From: Variovorax paradoxus
GTDB taxonomy: Bacteria > Pseudomonadota > Gammaproteobacteria > Burkholderiales > Burkholderiaceae_C
DNA length: 64,000 nt
Assembly (NCBI RefSeq): GCF_029919115.1
Contig: NZ_CP123990.1
Location: forward strand, 5,730,501 to 5,794,500
Direction: 5' to 3'
Shown here: positions 34,433 to 43,769 of the stretch, one piece after another
Layout: each line of letters begins with the position of its first letter
How positions within the stretch are numbered: the first letter of the stretch is position 1
The notes under the pieces: model-generated
Database searches by the model: none
The model's input: only the letters and a program-made list of their open reading frames with translations
Told to the model about the DNA's origin: nothing
Program-made: the position numbers and the translations under genes

Positions 34433-36715
34433 TCATGCGCGAGCCTCTTCAAGCGGAGGTTCCAGGTTCTCGGCCTTGCTGCTTTCGCTCTGCGCCATGG
34501 TGCCCGAGCGCAGAAAGTCGCCGGCCTCGTTGGCGACCACGGCGCCGCTGAAGTAGTAGCCCTGCGCAAGGGTCGTGGCGCCGGCCGATCCGAGGAAGGC
34601 CCGCTGCGCTTCCGTCTCCAGGCCCTCGACGATGATGCCGATCCGCGCCTCCCGCGCCAGGTTCATGATGGCGCGCACCGTGGCTGCGCTGTCGGGGTCG
34701 TCGATGGCTCTCTTGAGCATCGACTGCGCAATCTTCAGGTGGTTGACGCGGTAGGTCCGCAGGTATTCGAACGACGAGTATTCGGTGCCGAAGTCGTCGA
34801 TGGCGATCCGGGCCCCGAGCGCGCGCAACTGCGGCAGCACGTCGTTGTGGGTCCATGTCATCTGGGCCAGCGTCGACTCCGTCACGTCGAACTCCAGAAC
34901 GGATGCGTCGAGTTGCCACTTCGCAAGGCAGTCCACCACGTCTCGGACCAGCTCGGCGCCCTTTCTGAGCTGTCCGAGCGACAGGTTGATCGCCACCAGC
35001 GGCGGCGCCACGCCCTGTTCGCGCCACAGGCTCATCTGCCTGCACGCCTGATCCAACACCCAGCGGCCCAGCAGGACGATGCCGCCCGTGCGTTCGGCGA
35101 TCGGCACGAAGGCCGCGGCGTCGAGCAGCCCCTGCTGCGGATGGTGCCAGCGCAGCAGCGCTTCCACTCCCACGATCTTTCCCGAAGACAGCTCGACCTG
35201 CGGCTGGTAGTAGAGCTCCAGCTCTTCGCGCTCAATCGCCTTCTTCAGGTCTTCGCCGAGCGCAACCCGCGCACGAACCTCCAGGTCGAGTTCTTCCGAG
35301 TGGAAGCGGTATTGATTGCGTCCCTCTTCCTTCGACCGGTAGAGGGCTGCGTCGGCCTGCGCCAGCATTTCGTCAGGGCTCTCGCTGCCTTGAATGAAGG
35401 GGCAGATACCGATGCTGGCGGACACGTGCACTTCGTTGCCGTTGAGCATGTAGGGGCGCGCAAGCTCCGCCTGTATTTTTGCGGCCAGTGCGCCCGCGGT
35501 GGCCGGCTCACCCATTTCGCTTTGCAGCACCGCAAACTCGTCGCCGCCCAGGCGGGCCACCAGGTCGGTTTCGCGCGTGCAGCTCTTCAGGCGCTGGGCC
35601 ACCTCGCGCAGCAGCAAGTCGCCGGCCGGATGGCCGAAGGTGTCATTGACCGGTTTGAAGTGGTCCAGGTCAAGGCAGTGCAACGCAAAAGGCATGGAGC
35701 CCCTGCGTGCAGCCGCATGGGCCTGGTGAAGGCGTTCGGTCAGCGTGGCGCGGTTTGCAAGGCCGGTGAGCCCGTCGGTGCGCGCGAGCCGCGCCAGCTG
35801 CTCTTCCGCCGCCTTGCGTTCGGTAATGTCGATGACGATGCCCTCGACCTCGATGAGCCGGCCTTCCTTGTCGCGAACCGGAACATAGCGGTTCTCCACC
35901 CACCGCCGCGTGCCGTCGCCTGTGCACAGCCGGTATTCGATGGAGGCGCCTTCCGCGTCCTTCTCGAGCACGCGAGCCATTGCATCGGCAACCCCCGCGC
36001 GGTCGGCCGGGTCGATCAGAACATCTGCCCAGTCCGGGTTGGCCATGAGGCTGGCCGGATCGTGGCCGAACTTGGTGATGTTGTGCGAGATGTAGATCAG
36101 CGGAAAGGTCGGCTCGCCGCGCAGCCGATACAGGATGGTCGGGCTGTTCTGCACGATGATGTTGGCATCCGACAGCTCGCGGGTGCGCTCTTCGACAGCC
36201 TGCTCGAGCTGGTTGAGCTTGAACGCGGCGTCTTCCGTCATCTGCCACTTCATGGTGAGCGCGCTGGCGAGCTGGCGCGCCTCGATCGGGTCGAACGGCT
36301 TCTTGAGCACCAGCAGGCGGTCGCGCGCGTCCAGGCGCTCGAACACTTCCACCCACGACTGGTCCGCATAAGCGGTGCAAATGACGATCTGCAGGCGCGG
36401 GTCCACCAGCCACAGCTGCTCGATCGTCTCCACGCCGTCCCAGCCCGGGGGCATGCGCATGTCGATGAAGGCCATGGCGTAGGGCTGGTCCGCGTCCAGT
36501 GCCTCGCGCACCTTGGCAACCGCTTCTTGCCCCTGGTAGGCGCTGTGCAGGACGAACTCCACCTCGCTCTTCCTGACGGCGGTGCCAAACAGCGCGGCCT
36601 CCATGTCGTCCAGCTCCGGTGCGGCGGCCTCCGTCAGGAGAATTTTCCGGAAGTCCTCGTGAATGGCAGGCGTGTCGTCCGCGAGAAGGATGCGGCGGTT
36701 CTGCGGCTTGCTCAT
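34433..36715 (-). CDS. Response regulator with PAS, GGDEF and EAL domains
   Basis: 760 residues. The N-terminal receiver (RILLADDTPAIHEDF; phospho-acceptor Asp in AFIDMRMP; Lys in VLKKPFD) is followed by a coiled linker, a PAS/PAC domain (NSPTILYRLRGEPTFPLIYI to VIDITERK), GGDEF and EAL. The cyclase site LGGDEFA is intact with an RETD inhibitory site. The EAL part keeps VEALLRWHHP and VEGLET but has LKIAQS where LKID is usual and DDFGTE for DDFGTG, so diguanylate cyclase output is favoured. It overlaps the upstream kinase stop by 4 nt, suggesting a cognate pair. Confidence 0.93.
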   Translation of the reverse strand: MSKPQNRRILLADDTPAIHEDFRKILLTEAAAPELDDMEAALFGTAVRKSEVEFVLHSAYQGQEAVAKVREALDADQPYAMAFIDMRMPPGWDGVETIEQLWLVDPRLQIVICTAYADQSWVEVFERLDARDRLLVLKKPFDPIEARQLASALTMKWQMTEDAAFKLNQLEQAVEERTRELSDANIIVQNSPTILYRLRGEPTFPLIYISHNITKFGHDPASLMANPDWADVLIDPADRAGVADAMARVLEKDAEGASIEYRLCTGDGTRRWVENRYVPVRDKEGRLIEVEGIVIDITERKAAEEQLARLARTDGLTGLANRATLTERLHQAHAAARRGSMPFALHCLDLDHFKPVNDTFGHPAGDLLLREVAQRLKSCTRETDLVARLGGDEFAVLQSEMGEPATAGALAAKIQAELARPYMLNGNEVHVSASIGICPFIQGSESPDEMLAQADAALYRSKEEGRNQYRFHSEELDLEVRARVALGEDLKKAIEREELELYYQPQVELSSGKIVGVEALLRWHHPQQGLLDAAAFVPIAERTGGIVLLGRWVLDQACRQMSLWREQGVAPPLVAINLSLGQLRKGAELVRDVVDCLAKWQLDASVLEFDVTESTLAQMTWTHNDVLPQLRALGARIAIDDFGTEYSSFEYLRTYRVNHLKIAQSMLKRAIDDPDSAATVRAIMNLAREARIGIIVEGLETEAQRAFLGSAGATTLAQGYYFSGAVVANEAGDFLRSGTMAQSESSKAENLEPPLEEARA

Positions 36716-37809
36716 GACATTTCTCTCGGCTTGCCGATCGGCAGTTCCAGCGTGAACGTCGCACCCATGCCGGGTCCGTCGCTACGGGCCGCCAGCGTGC
36801 CGCCCATCTCCCGCGCCGCGATGGCCGCGCTGTGCAGCCCGAAGCCGTGGCCGTCCTTCTTGGTGGTGAAACCATGCACGAAGACCCGCGCCAGGTTTTC
36901 GGGAGCGATGCCCACTCCCGTGTCCGAGACGCGGATGCGCAGTGTCTGATCTCCGAGGAGCTCTGCATGCAGCATGAGCCGAGCGCTGTCGTCGGGCGCT
37001 CCCTCCATGGCTTGTTCGGCGTTGCGCAACAGGTTCGTCAGCACTTGCAGGACCCGCCCCCTGTCCAGCGGCAATTCGGGAATCTGTGCCAACTCGTTCT
37101 CCATCACCACCTGATGGCGCGACGGGCCTGCGGCATTCATGCGCAGTGCATCCTCGACAAGCTCATGGATCCGTATCGGCTCGATCAGTTGGGAGGCCCC
37201 GGCATGGGCCTGCTGGGCGGCGATGATCTCCTTGATGTGGTCGACGCTCTTGGCCAGCATCACGAGTTCGTCAACGGCAGTGCGCTGCTCCGCCACCAGC
37301 AGCGGCGTCAACTGCATCAGATATCCCGGAAGCATCTTTCCCTTGGCATCGGTCGCCAGGTACGTGCCCAGGTCGTCTGCATGCTCGTTCATCAGGCGCG
37401 CCGCACGCGCAAGCCCTTCCATCTTGGATGCGCGAACCCCGGAAAGGATCAGGCCCGCCGAAACGTTGACGCTGTTGAGCACATTGCCCACGTTGTGCAG
37501 AACGTTGGTGGCGATCTCGGCCATCCCGGCCGAGCGTGCCGCCGCCACCAGGTCGGCCTGTGTCTTGCGCAGCACCCGGTTGACCTGCTCGTTCTCGCGC
37601 AGCGCCGCTTCCAGTTCCGCGGTTCGGCTGTGCACCTGCTCCTCCAGCATGATCGTGGTCTGGAAGAGATTGAAGTCGGAGCCCTGCGCGTTCGCGCTGC
37701 GTTCGGCACGGTCCATCAGTGCCCGGATGATCTTGTTGAGCCGGGCAGCCTCGTCTTTCGAGGAGGGGGCTGGCGAGCTGGAGCGCTGCAGCGTCGTCGC
37801 ATCAGACAT
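36712..37809 (-). CDS. Cytoplasmic sensor histidine kinase
   Basis: 365 residues without membrane segments. An N-terminal coiled coil (LEEQVHSRTAELEAALRENE) leads to a phospho-acceptor region of the His-Asn-Val-Gly-Asn type (ATNVLHNVGNVLNSVNVSA). A GHKL ATPase domain with LTNLLRNAEQAM, VSDTGVGI and GFGLHSAA follows. No input domain of its own is visible, which fits a kinase controlled by a partner: the FIST protein encoded just upstream, whose 3' end overlaps this gene by 8 nt. The output partner is probably the receiver-GGDEF-EAL protein downstream. Confidence 0.92.
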   Translation of the reverse strand: MSDATTLQRSSSPAPSSKDEAARLNKIIRALMDRAERSANAQGSDFNLFQTTIMLEEQVHSRTAELEAALRENEQVNRVLRKTQADLVAAARSAGMAEIATNVLHNVGNVLNSVNVSAGLILSGVRASKMEGLARAARLMNEHADDLGTYLATDAKGKMLPGYLMQLTPLLVAEQRTAVDELVMLAKSVDHIKEIIAAQQAHAGASQLIEPIRIHELVEDALRMNAAGPSRHQVVMENELAQIPELPLDRGRVLQVLTNLLRNAEQAMEGAPDDSARLMLHAELLGDQTLRIRVSDTGVGIAPENLARVFVHGFTTKKDGHGFGLHSAAIAAREMGGTLAARSDGPGMGATFTLELPIGKPREMS

Positions 37810-38962
37810 GGCTTGTCTCCACAGCGTTCGCGCCGAACGCAATGCCGACCAGCGTCTGATTGACGTGCACGCCGCGGAACTGCTCGCCGTAGGTGTGAAA
37901 GCCGACCGTGTTGTTCTCCTGCAGGACTTCGCCGATGCGCTCCCTCGCGGCGCTCTGCGTGATCTCCAGCTTGCGCAGGATGCAGTCGTAACCCAGAACG
38001 AGCTGTGGCGGACCGATCTCGGCCCGTATCTCGGCAAACGCCTGCTCCAGGTTCTGCAGCAGATCCACGCCCTTGGCCACCCGCAGGACCAGCCCGTTTT
38101 CGATGGCGCAGAAAAAAGTCAGGCTGCCATCGGCGTTCGCTTTCTGGATCGAACGCACATAGGTGGTCCCGCCGATCGTCAGCACCACCGGCCAGGCCGC
38201 GAATCGCGCGGGGTTCAGGTCGGACGCGTCGATGCCGAGCATCCGCGCGTACTCCTGGCTTGCCGGCAGGCCGTTGATTTCCTTGACGACGCGGCAAGAG
38301 GCGTCCGCCTCGGTCACCACCAGCCTGTCTTCAGTGGCAACGATGTGTTGCGTCTTGAAAATCCGAAACGGCATTCGGGACACCACCAACACCAGCACTG
38401 CACAGTCGGAGCAGAACTGGCCATCCCAATAAACCTGGGTCTTGTCGAACTTCATGCCGTCACCCGCCGATCCACCGAGCAACGCAAGCCTGCCCAATGC
38501 CGTCTGGAATGCTCGTGTCACGGGCTCTTCGCGCAGCGACAGCCCATCGATCAACAGCAATGCGAAGCTGTTGTCCACGTCCGCAGGCGCGCCTTCCGCC
38601 ATCAGCTTGTGCAGCAGCGACTGGGCGAAGGCTTGACCCGCATCCACCTCGAATTGCTGCAAATGGTCGACCTGGCCTGCTACCACCCTGAAGTGGCTGC
38701 CGGCAAAGCTCGCCCCCGCGAGACTGTGGTCCCGGAAGCCGGCGGGTCCGATCTCTCCGGCGGTGGTGCAGCCCACCACCAGGACTTCGCCGAACAGATG
38801 CTTCATCTCCTCGGCAAGCGCATCCAGGTGGTATTCGCTGGAGCAGAAGAAGATCACCAGCGACATGCCCGGCTGCGACACCATGGCATGGAACTCCTGC
38901 GCGGCCTTGCGAGGGTCTGTCGTGCAAGAGTGGGCCTTGCGTACGCAATCCATATGCACCAT
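37802..38962 (-). CDS. FIST-domain sensor protein (NosP-like)
   Basis: 386 residues with FIST N and C domains: LVIFFCSSEYHLDALAEEMK, VVGCTTAGEIGP, LLGGSAGDGMKF, and a C-terminal GYDCILRKLEI plus VGFHTYGEQF. FIST proteins are small-ligand sensors; NosP members bind haem and nitric oxide and control a co-encoded histidine kinase (NahK) and cyclic-di-GMP output in Pseudomonas, Legionella, Vibrio and Shewanella. Here it is first in an operon with a kinase lacking an input domain and two GGDEF-EAL proteins, which fits that scheme. Haem binding is inferred, not visible. Confidence 0.88.
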   Translation of the reverse strand: MVHMDCVRKAHSCTTDPRKAAQEFHAMVSQPGMSLVIFFCSSEYHLDALAEEMKHLFGEVLVVGCTTAGEIGPAGFRDHSLAGASFAGSHFRVVAGQVDHLQQFEVDAGQAFAQSLLHKLMAEGAPADVDNSFALLLIDGLSLREEPVTRAFQTALGRLALLGGSAGDGMKFDKTQVYWDGQFCSDCAVLVLVVSRMPFRIFKTQHIVATEDRLVVTEADASCRVVKEINGLPASQEYARMLGIDASDLNPARFAAWPVVLTIGGTTYVRSIQKANADGSLTFFCAIENGLVLRVAKGVDLLQNLEQAFAEIRAEIGPPQLVLGYDCILRKLEITQSAARERIGEVLQENNTVGFHTYGEQFRGVHVNQTLVGIAFGANAVETSHV

Positions 38963-39555
38963 GTCGAATCCTTACGTTGGAGCCATTAGGCGCTTGATGG
39001 ATGCAGCGCGGTTGCCTGATTCCATGCGAGACATGCCTGTCTCGGACTGCGAGCTTGCGGCGCTCCTCGAAGACCTACATGAGAAGTTCTAGTGCTAACC
39101 CCTCATAACGGACCTTAACTAGATAGGACTCATGTTTCGCTGCTTGAGCTCGGGCTTGCGCAGAGCCCACGCCGGTCTGCGCATCGCGCTTCGGAAGTGG
39201 TGGGTGCGCTCGCAGCCTGTCGAAGTCGACCGCATCAGCGATTCGATCGAGGTCCGACGAGGATCGCCTGCGCACCTGGCCGTGCGCCAAGGTGTGGACG
39301 CGCTGAATTCTGCTGCCGAGGCAATTCTGCGTATCGGCATTGGCGGCGGTTCTCCTCAATGCTTCCCGGGTCACCTGGATGGCCCACCGAGCTTGAGTGC
39401 GCACGTGAAGACCTTTTCCGAACCACAGGGCCACGGCGCCCTCGGCCGCGACTCGAGCATGGCGCGGTCGTGGGGAGGTTCCTACATGATCCGTCTGGCC
39501 GTGCGTACGACCGAGCGATTTCATGCGTTTAGCTTGGCTGTGTAGGAGCAAGCGA
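38963..39555. other. Gene-free stretch upstream of the FIST operon
   Basis: No frame shows family likeness. It should contain the divergent promoters of the FIST operon and the lone receiver gene; no clear hexamers stood out. Confidence 0.4.
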
Positions 39556-39945
39556 ATGGAACTGTGCATCTTTCTTGTCGAGGACAGTCCGCAGATTCGA
39601 GACAATCTGATTCCCGCCCTGGCCGATCTTGGGCTCGCGCAGGTGGTCGGCGTCGCGGAATCGGAACCGGAAGCAACCGAGTGGCTGGCTCGGCATGAGC
39701 ATGCGTGGGATATCGCGGTCGTCGACCTTTTCCTGAAGAAAGGATCCGGCCTCGGCGTCTTGCGCTGGGTGCACCCACGACGCCGCCCGAAGCAACGGGT
39801 TGTGGTGCTCTCCAACTATGCCACTCCCACGACGCGCGAGAGTTGCCTCGAATCCGGCGCGGATGCGGTGTTTGACAAGTCGACCCAACTCGATGAGTTC
39901 TTCGACTACTGCCAAGCCGCGGACAGGCACCGCACCGCCTGCTAG
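39556..39945 (+). CDS. Single-domain response regulator
   Basis: A 129-residue CheY-like receiver: acidic pair in FLVEDSPQIRDNL, phospho-acceptor Asp in IAVVDLFLKKGSG, Ser in VVVLSNYAT and Lys in VFDKSTQL. There is no output domain, so it probably acts as a phosphate sink or through protein contacts. A GGAG site lies 9 nt before the ATG. It sits near the FIST-kinase operon but on the other strand; a link with that kinase is possible but unproven. Confidence 0.9.
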   Translation: MELCIFLVEDSPQIRDNLIPALADLGLAQVVGVAESEPEATEWLARHEHAWDIAVVDLFLKKGSGLGVLRWVHPRRRPKQRVVVLSNYATPTTRESCLESGADAVFDKSTQLDEFFDYCQAADRHRTAC

Positions 39946-39983
39946 CGCCGCAGTGCACACATTCGCCGCTTCCAAAGGATTGG

Positions 39984-41081
39984 TTAGGAGGGTTGTCCGC
40001 CTTGGCGGCTGTCGTCCAATCGATGCCCAAGGAAGAATCGAAGGATCTCGCGGCTGGCGTCGACACCTTCGGGCTGGGTGTAGCTGCCTTGCGGGCTTCC
40101 GCCGGACCATGCGTGGCCCGCTCCATGAAGGCGCCAATGCTCGGAATCGCCATAGCCGCTGGGGGCAGCGTAGAGTGTCCGCGTGAAGCGCCGCCCCGAC
40201 GGGGATTGGCCTTCCTTGACCTCCACCGGCGTCGCCCCCGCGAAGACGGCCAGCCCGTTGCTGGCATGCACCGTCTTGTCTGCATCGCCATGAAAAACAA
40301 TGGTCGGCGGCCGCGGTGCAGTCCCATGACCGAAAGACGGCGCCGCGCCTCTTTGCATTGCGCTTAAGGCCGACGCCACGTCATGCGCGGCGCCGTGCGG
40401 AAGACCGGAATGCACGCCCACCGCAGCGTAGACGTCGGGATAGCAATGACCCAGGACATCCGCCATCGCGCCCCCCGCAGACAGGCCTGCCACGTAGATC
40501 CTGCAAGGGTCAGCGTGCTGCTGCTGGGTGACATGTTGGGTGAGGGCGGCCAGAAGCGCCGGCTCACCCCGGCCGCGTTGCTGATGCTGCGACTTGAACC
40601 AGTTCCAGCATTTCTGGCCATTGGCCCTTTGCGTCTGTTCGGGATAGAGCACCGTCGCGCCGCAGGCGCGTGCGTGCTCGTTCATGCGCGTGCCGGCAGC
40701 GAAGTCGGCAGCGTTCTGGGTGCACCCGTGAAGCATCACGACCAGCGGCTGCGGCGCCTCCCGCCGCTCTGGGGTGGGCGCCGGGACGAAAAGCATGTAG
40801 TCGATGCTGCGGCCCTGGTGTGCAAACGTGCCCTTCACCCATTGTTCGGTGCCCTCCGCCGACCCGGGGGAGGGCGCCCGTGGCTCCCGGTCGATCACCC
40901 GGGCCTCGACCTCGATGATCTCTGGGTCGACCGTGGGTGCGTTCGATCCGCCGGACGCTGCCGGCCGTGGCTCGGCCTCGCTTCGCAGTGCGCGCTGAAT
41001 GGCCTCGGTGGCTTCGCCCAAGCGCCCTTGGCGCGTAAGGAGGGCGGCCTTGTCCATCAGGCCCGCGAAAAGTGGATTCAT
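39984..41081 (-). CDS. PHB depolymerase-family esterase
   Basis: 365 residues. A helical N-terminal segment (FAGLMDKAALLTRQGRLGEA) and a Pro/Ala linker precede an esterase domain of the poly(3-hydroxybutyrate) depolymerase/LpqC type: oxyanion HGCTQNAADFAAG, nucleophile Ser in VAGLSAGGAMA, acid in VFHGDADKTV and His in LHGAGHAWSGG. No signal peptide is obvious, so intracellular polyester or ester hydrolysis is likely. The PQGSYTQPEGVDASREIL ending is usual. A ribbon-helix-helix gene lies 28 nt upstream on the same strand. Confidence 0.88.
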   Translation of the reverse strand: MNPLFAGLMDKAALLTRQGRLGEATEAIQRALRSEAEPRPAASGGSNAPTVDPEIIEVEARVIDREPRAPSPGSAEGTEQWVKGTFAHQGRSIDYMLFVPAPTPERREAPQPLVVMLHGCTQNAADFAAGTRMNEHARACGATVLYPEQTQRANGQKCWNWFKSQHQQRGRGEPALLAALTQHVTQQQHADPCRIYVAGLSAGGAMADVLGHCYPDVYAAVGVHSGLPHGAAHDVASALSAMQRGAAPSFGHGTAPRPPTIVFHGDADKTVHASNGLAVFAGATPVEVKEGQSPSGRRFTRTLYAAPSGYGDSEHWRLHGAGHAWSGGSPQGSYTQPEGVDASREILRFFLGHRLDDSRQGGQPS

Positions 41082-41109
41082 TGATTGGTCCGAAAAGTTG
41101 GATATGAAA

Positions 41110-41535
41110 CTAGCGGATGCGTCCTGCCAGCGCCGCCTTGACAGCGGGGGAAGCATGAAGTGCACCGAGCACTGTCAACGAGTCGATGGCTGCACTGGCG
41201 AGCTCGGGACTGACATCCGGCTCAATGACGGCCAAGCCGAGTACCCGAATCTGGAGTTTCTCGCCGGCGACGCGCGCGGCTTCGAGGTCGGCGACCGAAA
41301 AGGTCTGCAATCCCAGCACCAGCATCTTTCGGCTCACCGCTTGGCGCAGCACGTCAGCATGCGACGCCAGATGCGATCGGATGGCAGTACGGATGAAGTC
41401 CGTGCGATTCGAATAAAAGCCGTCCGCCACGAGCAGGTCGACATGGCCCAGATCGACGAAGCCCATGTTGATCGTGATCTTCTCGGAGTCCGGCGCTTTG
41501 GCGGCAGGAGGCTTTGATAAAGGCTGGGATGGCAT
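41110..41535 (-). CDS. Ribbon-helix-helix (CopG-like) regulator
   Basis: A 141-residue protein. The KITINMGFVDLGHVDLLVAD strand and FYSNRTDFIRTAIRSHL helices (residues about 20-60) form a CopG/Arc-like DNA-binding domain, followed by a conserved helical tail of unknown role. A perfect palindrome at 41549-41566 lies 14 nt upstream of the chosen ATG; an earlier in-frame ATG at 41553 falls inside that palindrome and is less likely. AGGATGG precedes the start. It probably represses itself and the downstream esterase. Confidence 0.78.
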   Translation of the reverse strand: MPSQPLSKPPAAKAPDSEKITINMGFVDLGHVDLLVADGFYSNRTDFIRTAIRSHLASHADVLRQAVSRKMLVLGLQTFSVADLEAARVAGEKLQIRVLGLAVIEPDVSPELASAAIDSLTVLGALHASPAVKAALAGRIR

Positions 41536-41548
41536 GCGCCATCCTATC

Positions 41549-41566
41549 ACCATCCATGTGGATGGT
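41549..41566. promoter_or_regulatory. Palindromic operator before the ribbon-helix-helix gene
   Basis: ACCATCCATGTGGATGGT has perfect 8-bp arms around TG, directly upstream of the regulator gene, in the size range bound by ribbon-helix-helix proteins. Confidence 0.6.
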
Positions 41567-41647
41567 ATATCTCAGATCGGGACCACATAGGCGTACGGAT
41601 TGGTGGCCCGCGGCAGCCCATCTGACAAGGATCTCTGGCCCCTGGGA

Positions 41648-41905
41648 GTGCGTGCCAGTCCGGACGCTGAGTTGGTCAACACGATGCTGGATGCAGCCAT
41701 CGAGACAGTGGCCCAAACGACTGACCGGCCTGTGGTTCACTCCGATCGGAGCGGCCACTACCGCTCGCCAGGTTGGCTATCAAGAATGAGCGACGCGAAC
41801 TTCACCCGCTCAATGTCCCGCAAGGCATGCTCACCTGATAACGCAGCTTGCGAAAGCTTCTTCGGTCGGCTGAAGAACGAGTTGTCCTATCCGCGGAACT
41901 GGGCG
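41648..41905 (+). mobile_element. IS3-family transposase fragment
   Basis: The frame reads ASPDAELVNTMLDAAIETVA, then VVHSDRSGHYRSPGW with the second catalytic Asp, and DNAACESFFGRLKNELSYP with the catalytic Glu of the DDE integrase core. The N-terminal half, the first catalytic Asp and the C-terminus are missing. It abuts the 5'-truncated sensor kinase at about 41,905, so a past insertion probably removed that gene's front end. Confidence 0.75.
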
Positions 41906-43435
41906 TGCTGGTGCCGCCCCATGCCGATGATTTCCGTATCGAGGCGTGGGCCAACACCGGACCCGACGGCGTGAGCGTGGACACGAGGAAAGAACGCCTG
42001 AGGGCGACGAACCTGCCGGGCTCGGTCCTGCAATACGTGCTGCGCACCAGGGAGAGATTGCTGCTCGAGGACGCGGCGAACGTGCAGCCGTACGCTGCCG
42101 ACGCGTACATCGCGAACCGGCAGGCCCGGTCAATTCTCTGCCTACCGCTGCTCAAGCAGACCCGCCTGCTGGGTGTCCTCTACCTGGGAGAACAACCTGA
42201 CGGCCGGGGCCTTCACGGCGAGCCGCCTGGCACTGACCGAACTGCTGGCTTCCGAAGCCGCAATCTCACTCGAGAACGCGCGGCTCTAACTCGAGCTCCA
42301 GGAACGCGAGGCGCGGGTGCGGCGCCTCTTCAACGCGAACATCATCGGCATCTTCACGTGGAATCTCGACGGCCGCATCATCGATGCCAACCGGGCGTTC
42401 GCACAGATCATCGGCTACACCAGCGAAGACTTGGCGTCGGGACAGATCCGGTGGAAGGACCTGATGCCTCCGACCTGGGACGAAGGTGACGACCGGATCA
42501 TGGAGAGGCTCCTGGCCGCGCGCGTAGTGGCGCCGTTCGAGGGCGAGTACGTGAGGAAGGATGGCGGCACGGTTCCCGTGCTGATCGGTGCCGCGCTCTT
42601 CGATGCGGCGTCCGGCGAGGGAGTGTCCTTCGTGCTGGACCTGACGGACCGCAAGAAGGCCGAGGATGCGGTGCGCGACGGCGAGCGACGCTATCACGAG
42701 CTTGAACTGCGCCTGTCGGACGCCAACCGCATCGCGAGCATCGGGCAACTCTCTGCGTCGATCGCGCACGAGATCAATCAGCGGCTCGCTGGGATCGTCA
42801 CCAACGCCAGCACGGGGCTGCGGATGCTGGAGGCGGATCCGCCGCATCTCGATGGCGCCCGCGAGACCCTCAAGCGCACGCTTCGAGACGGCAACCGGGC
42901 TGCCGAGGTGATCACGCGATTGCGTGCACTGTTCGGTCAGGGCGATCTCGCCCTGGAACCGCTCGACCTCAACGAGACGACGCGCGAGGTGCTGGGGCTG
43001 CTGGCCAGCGACCTCGAACGCAACGAGGTGATCCTCGAGCTCCGCCTGGATGAAGCGCTGCCGTCCATCGCGGGCGTACGCATCCAGCTTCAGCAGGTCA
43101 TGCTCAACCTGATTCGCAATGCCTCGGAGGCCATGGCCGAAGTTCATGACCGGCCGCGCCAGCTCGTTATCGAGACCGGGGCCGAGGAGGGCGATCGCGT
43201 GCGTGTGCGCGTGGCGGATTCGGGCGTGGGCCTGGGCAGCCAGAACTTGCACAAGCCCTTCGAGGCTTTCTATTCCACCAAGCGCACCGGCATGGGCGTG
43301 GGGCTGTCGGTCAGCCGTTCGATCATCGAGCGACACAACGGCCGGCTGTGGGCCGAACCCAACGACGGTCACGGCGCCACGTTCCTGATGTCGATCCCTC
43401 GCCACCCGGATTCTCCGCTCTCGAGATTGCTTTGA
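41905..43435 (+). pseudogene. Truncated GAF-PAS sensor histidine kinase
   Basis: C-terminal part of a large sensor kinase of the type often fused behind a Ser/Thr kinase-AAA module. A GAF domain (SVLQYVLRTRERLLLEDAAN; SILCLPLLKQTRLLGVLYL) breaks at 42186-42188, where an extra G shifts the frame. The restored frame (TAGAFTASRLALTELLASEA) meets a TAA at 42287 where LENARLY is expected. Downstream, an intact frame encodes PAS (FNANIIGIFTWNLDGRIIDA), His box SIAHEINQRLAG and an ATPase domain ending LSRLL. The tail might still be made from an internal start near 42317. Upstream sequence is replaced by the IS3 scrap. Confidence 0.8.
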
Positions 43436-43769
43436 GGCCGTGGCTGCAGATGTGCGGTGTGGCCACGGGAAAAGCCTCCTCCATATTGAAGATCGTGCTT
43501 GCTGAAAAACCGCACGCGTAGCGAATGGACATCGCGCTCAAAGCCATCGCCTTCGCCCTTCCGGTACGAATTGCCCTCAATTGATGTTCCGCCATAGGGG
43601 GTGCGAACGCAATGGAAGCGTCACACGTCAGGACGAAGGTCTACACAGTAGGCTCGAGCCTGAGCTTCATCTTGATGCGCTGCTTGGCCGATTGATGGTC
43701 CTTGTCGGAAGCGCACAGGCGGTCTCCGGCCATGTGGCGGACAGGCGACCGCGTCCACGCGATGCCTGG
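43436..43769. other. Gene-free stretch
   Basis: Convergent spacer between the kinase remnant and the M23 gene. No gene and no clear terminator were seen. Confidence 0.4.

Noticed and set aside
34424..36949. An 841-codon plus-strand frame opposite the receiver-GGDEF-EAL gene.
   Set aside because: Antisense shadow; the minus strand has receiver, PAS, GGDEF and EAL motifs in order.
38963..39555. Possible IS or recombinase remnant upstream of the FIST operon.
   Set aside because: Frames on both strands were read; none shows catalytic motifs or family order.
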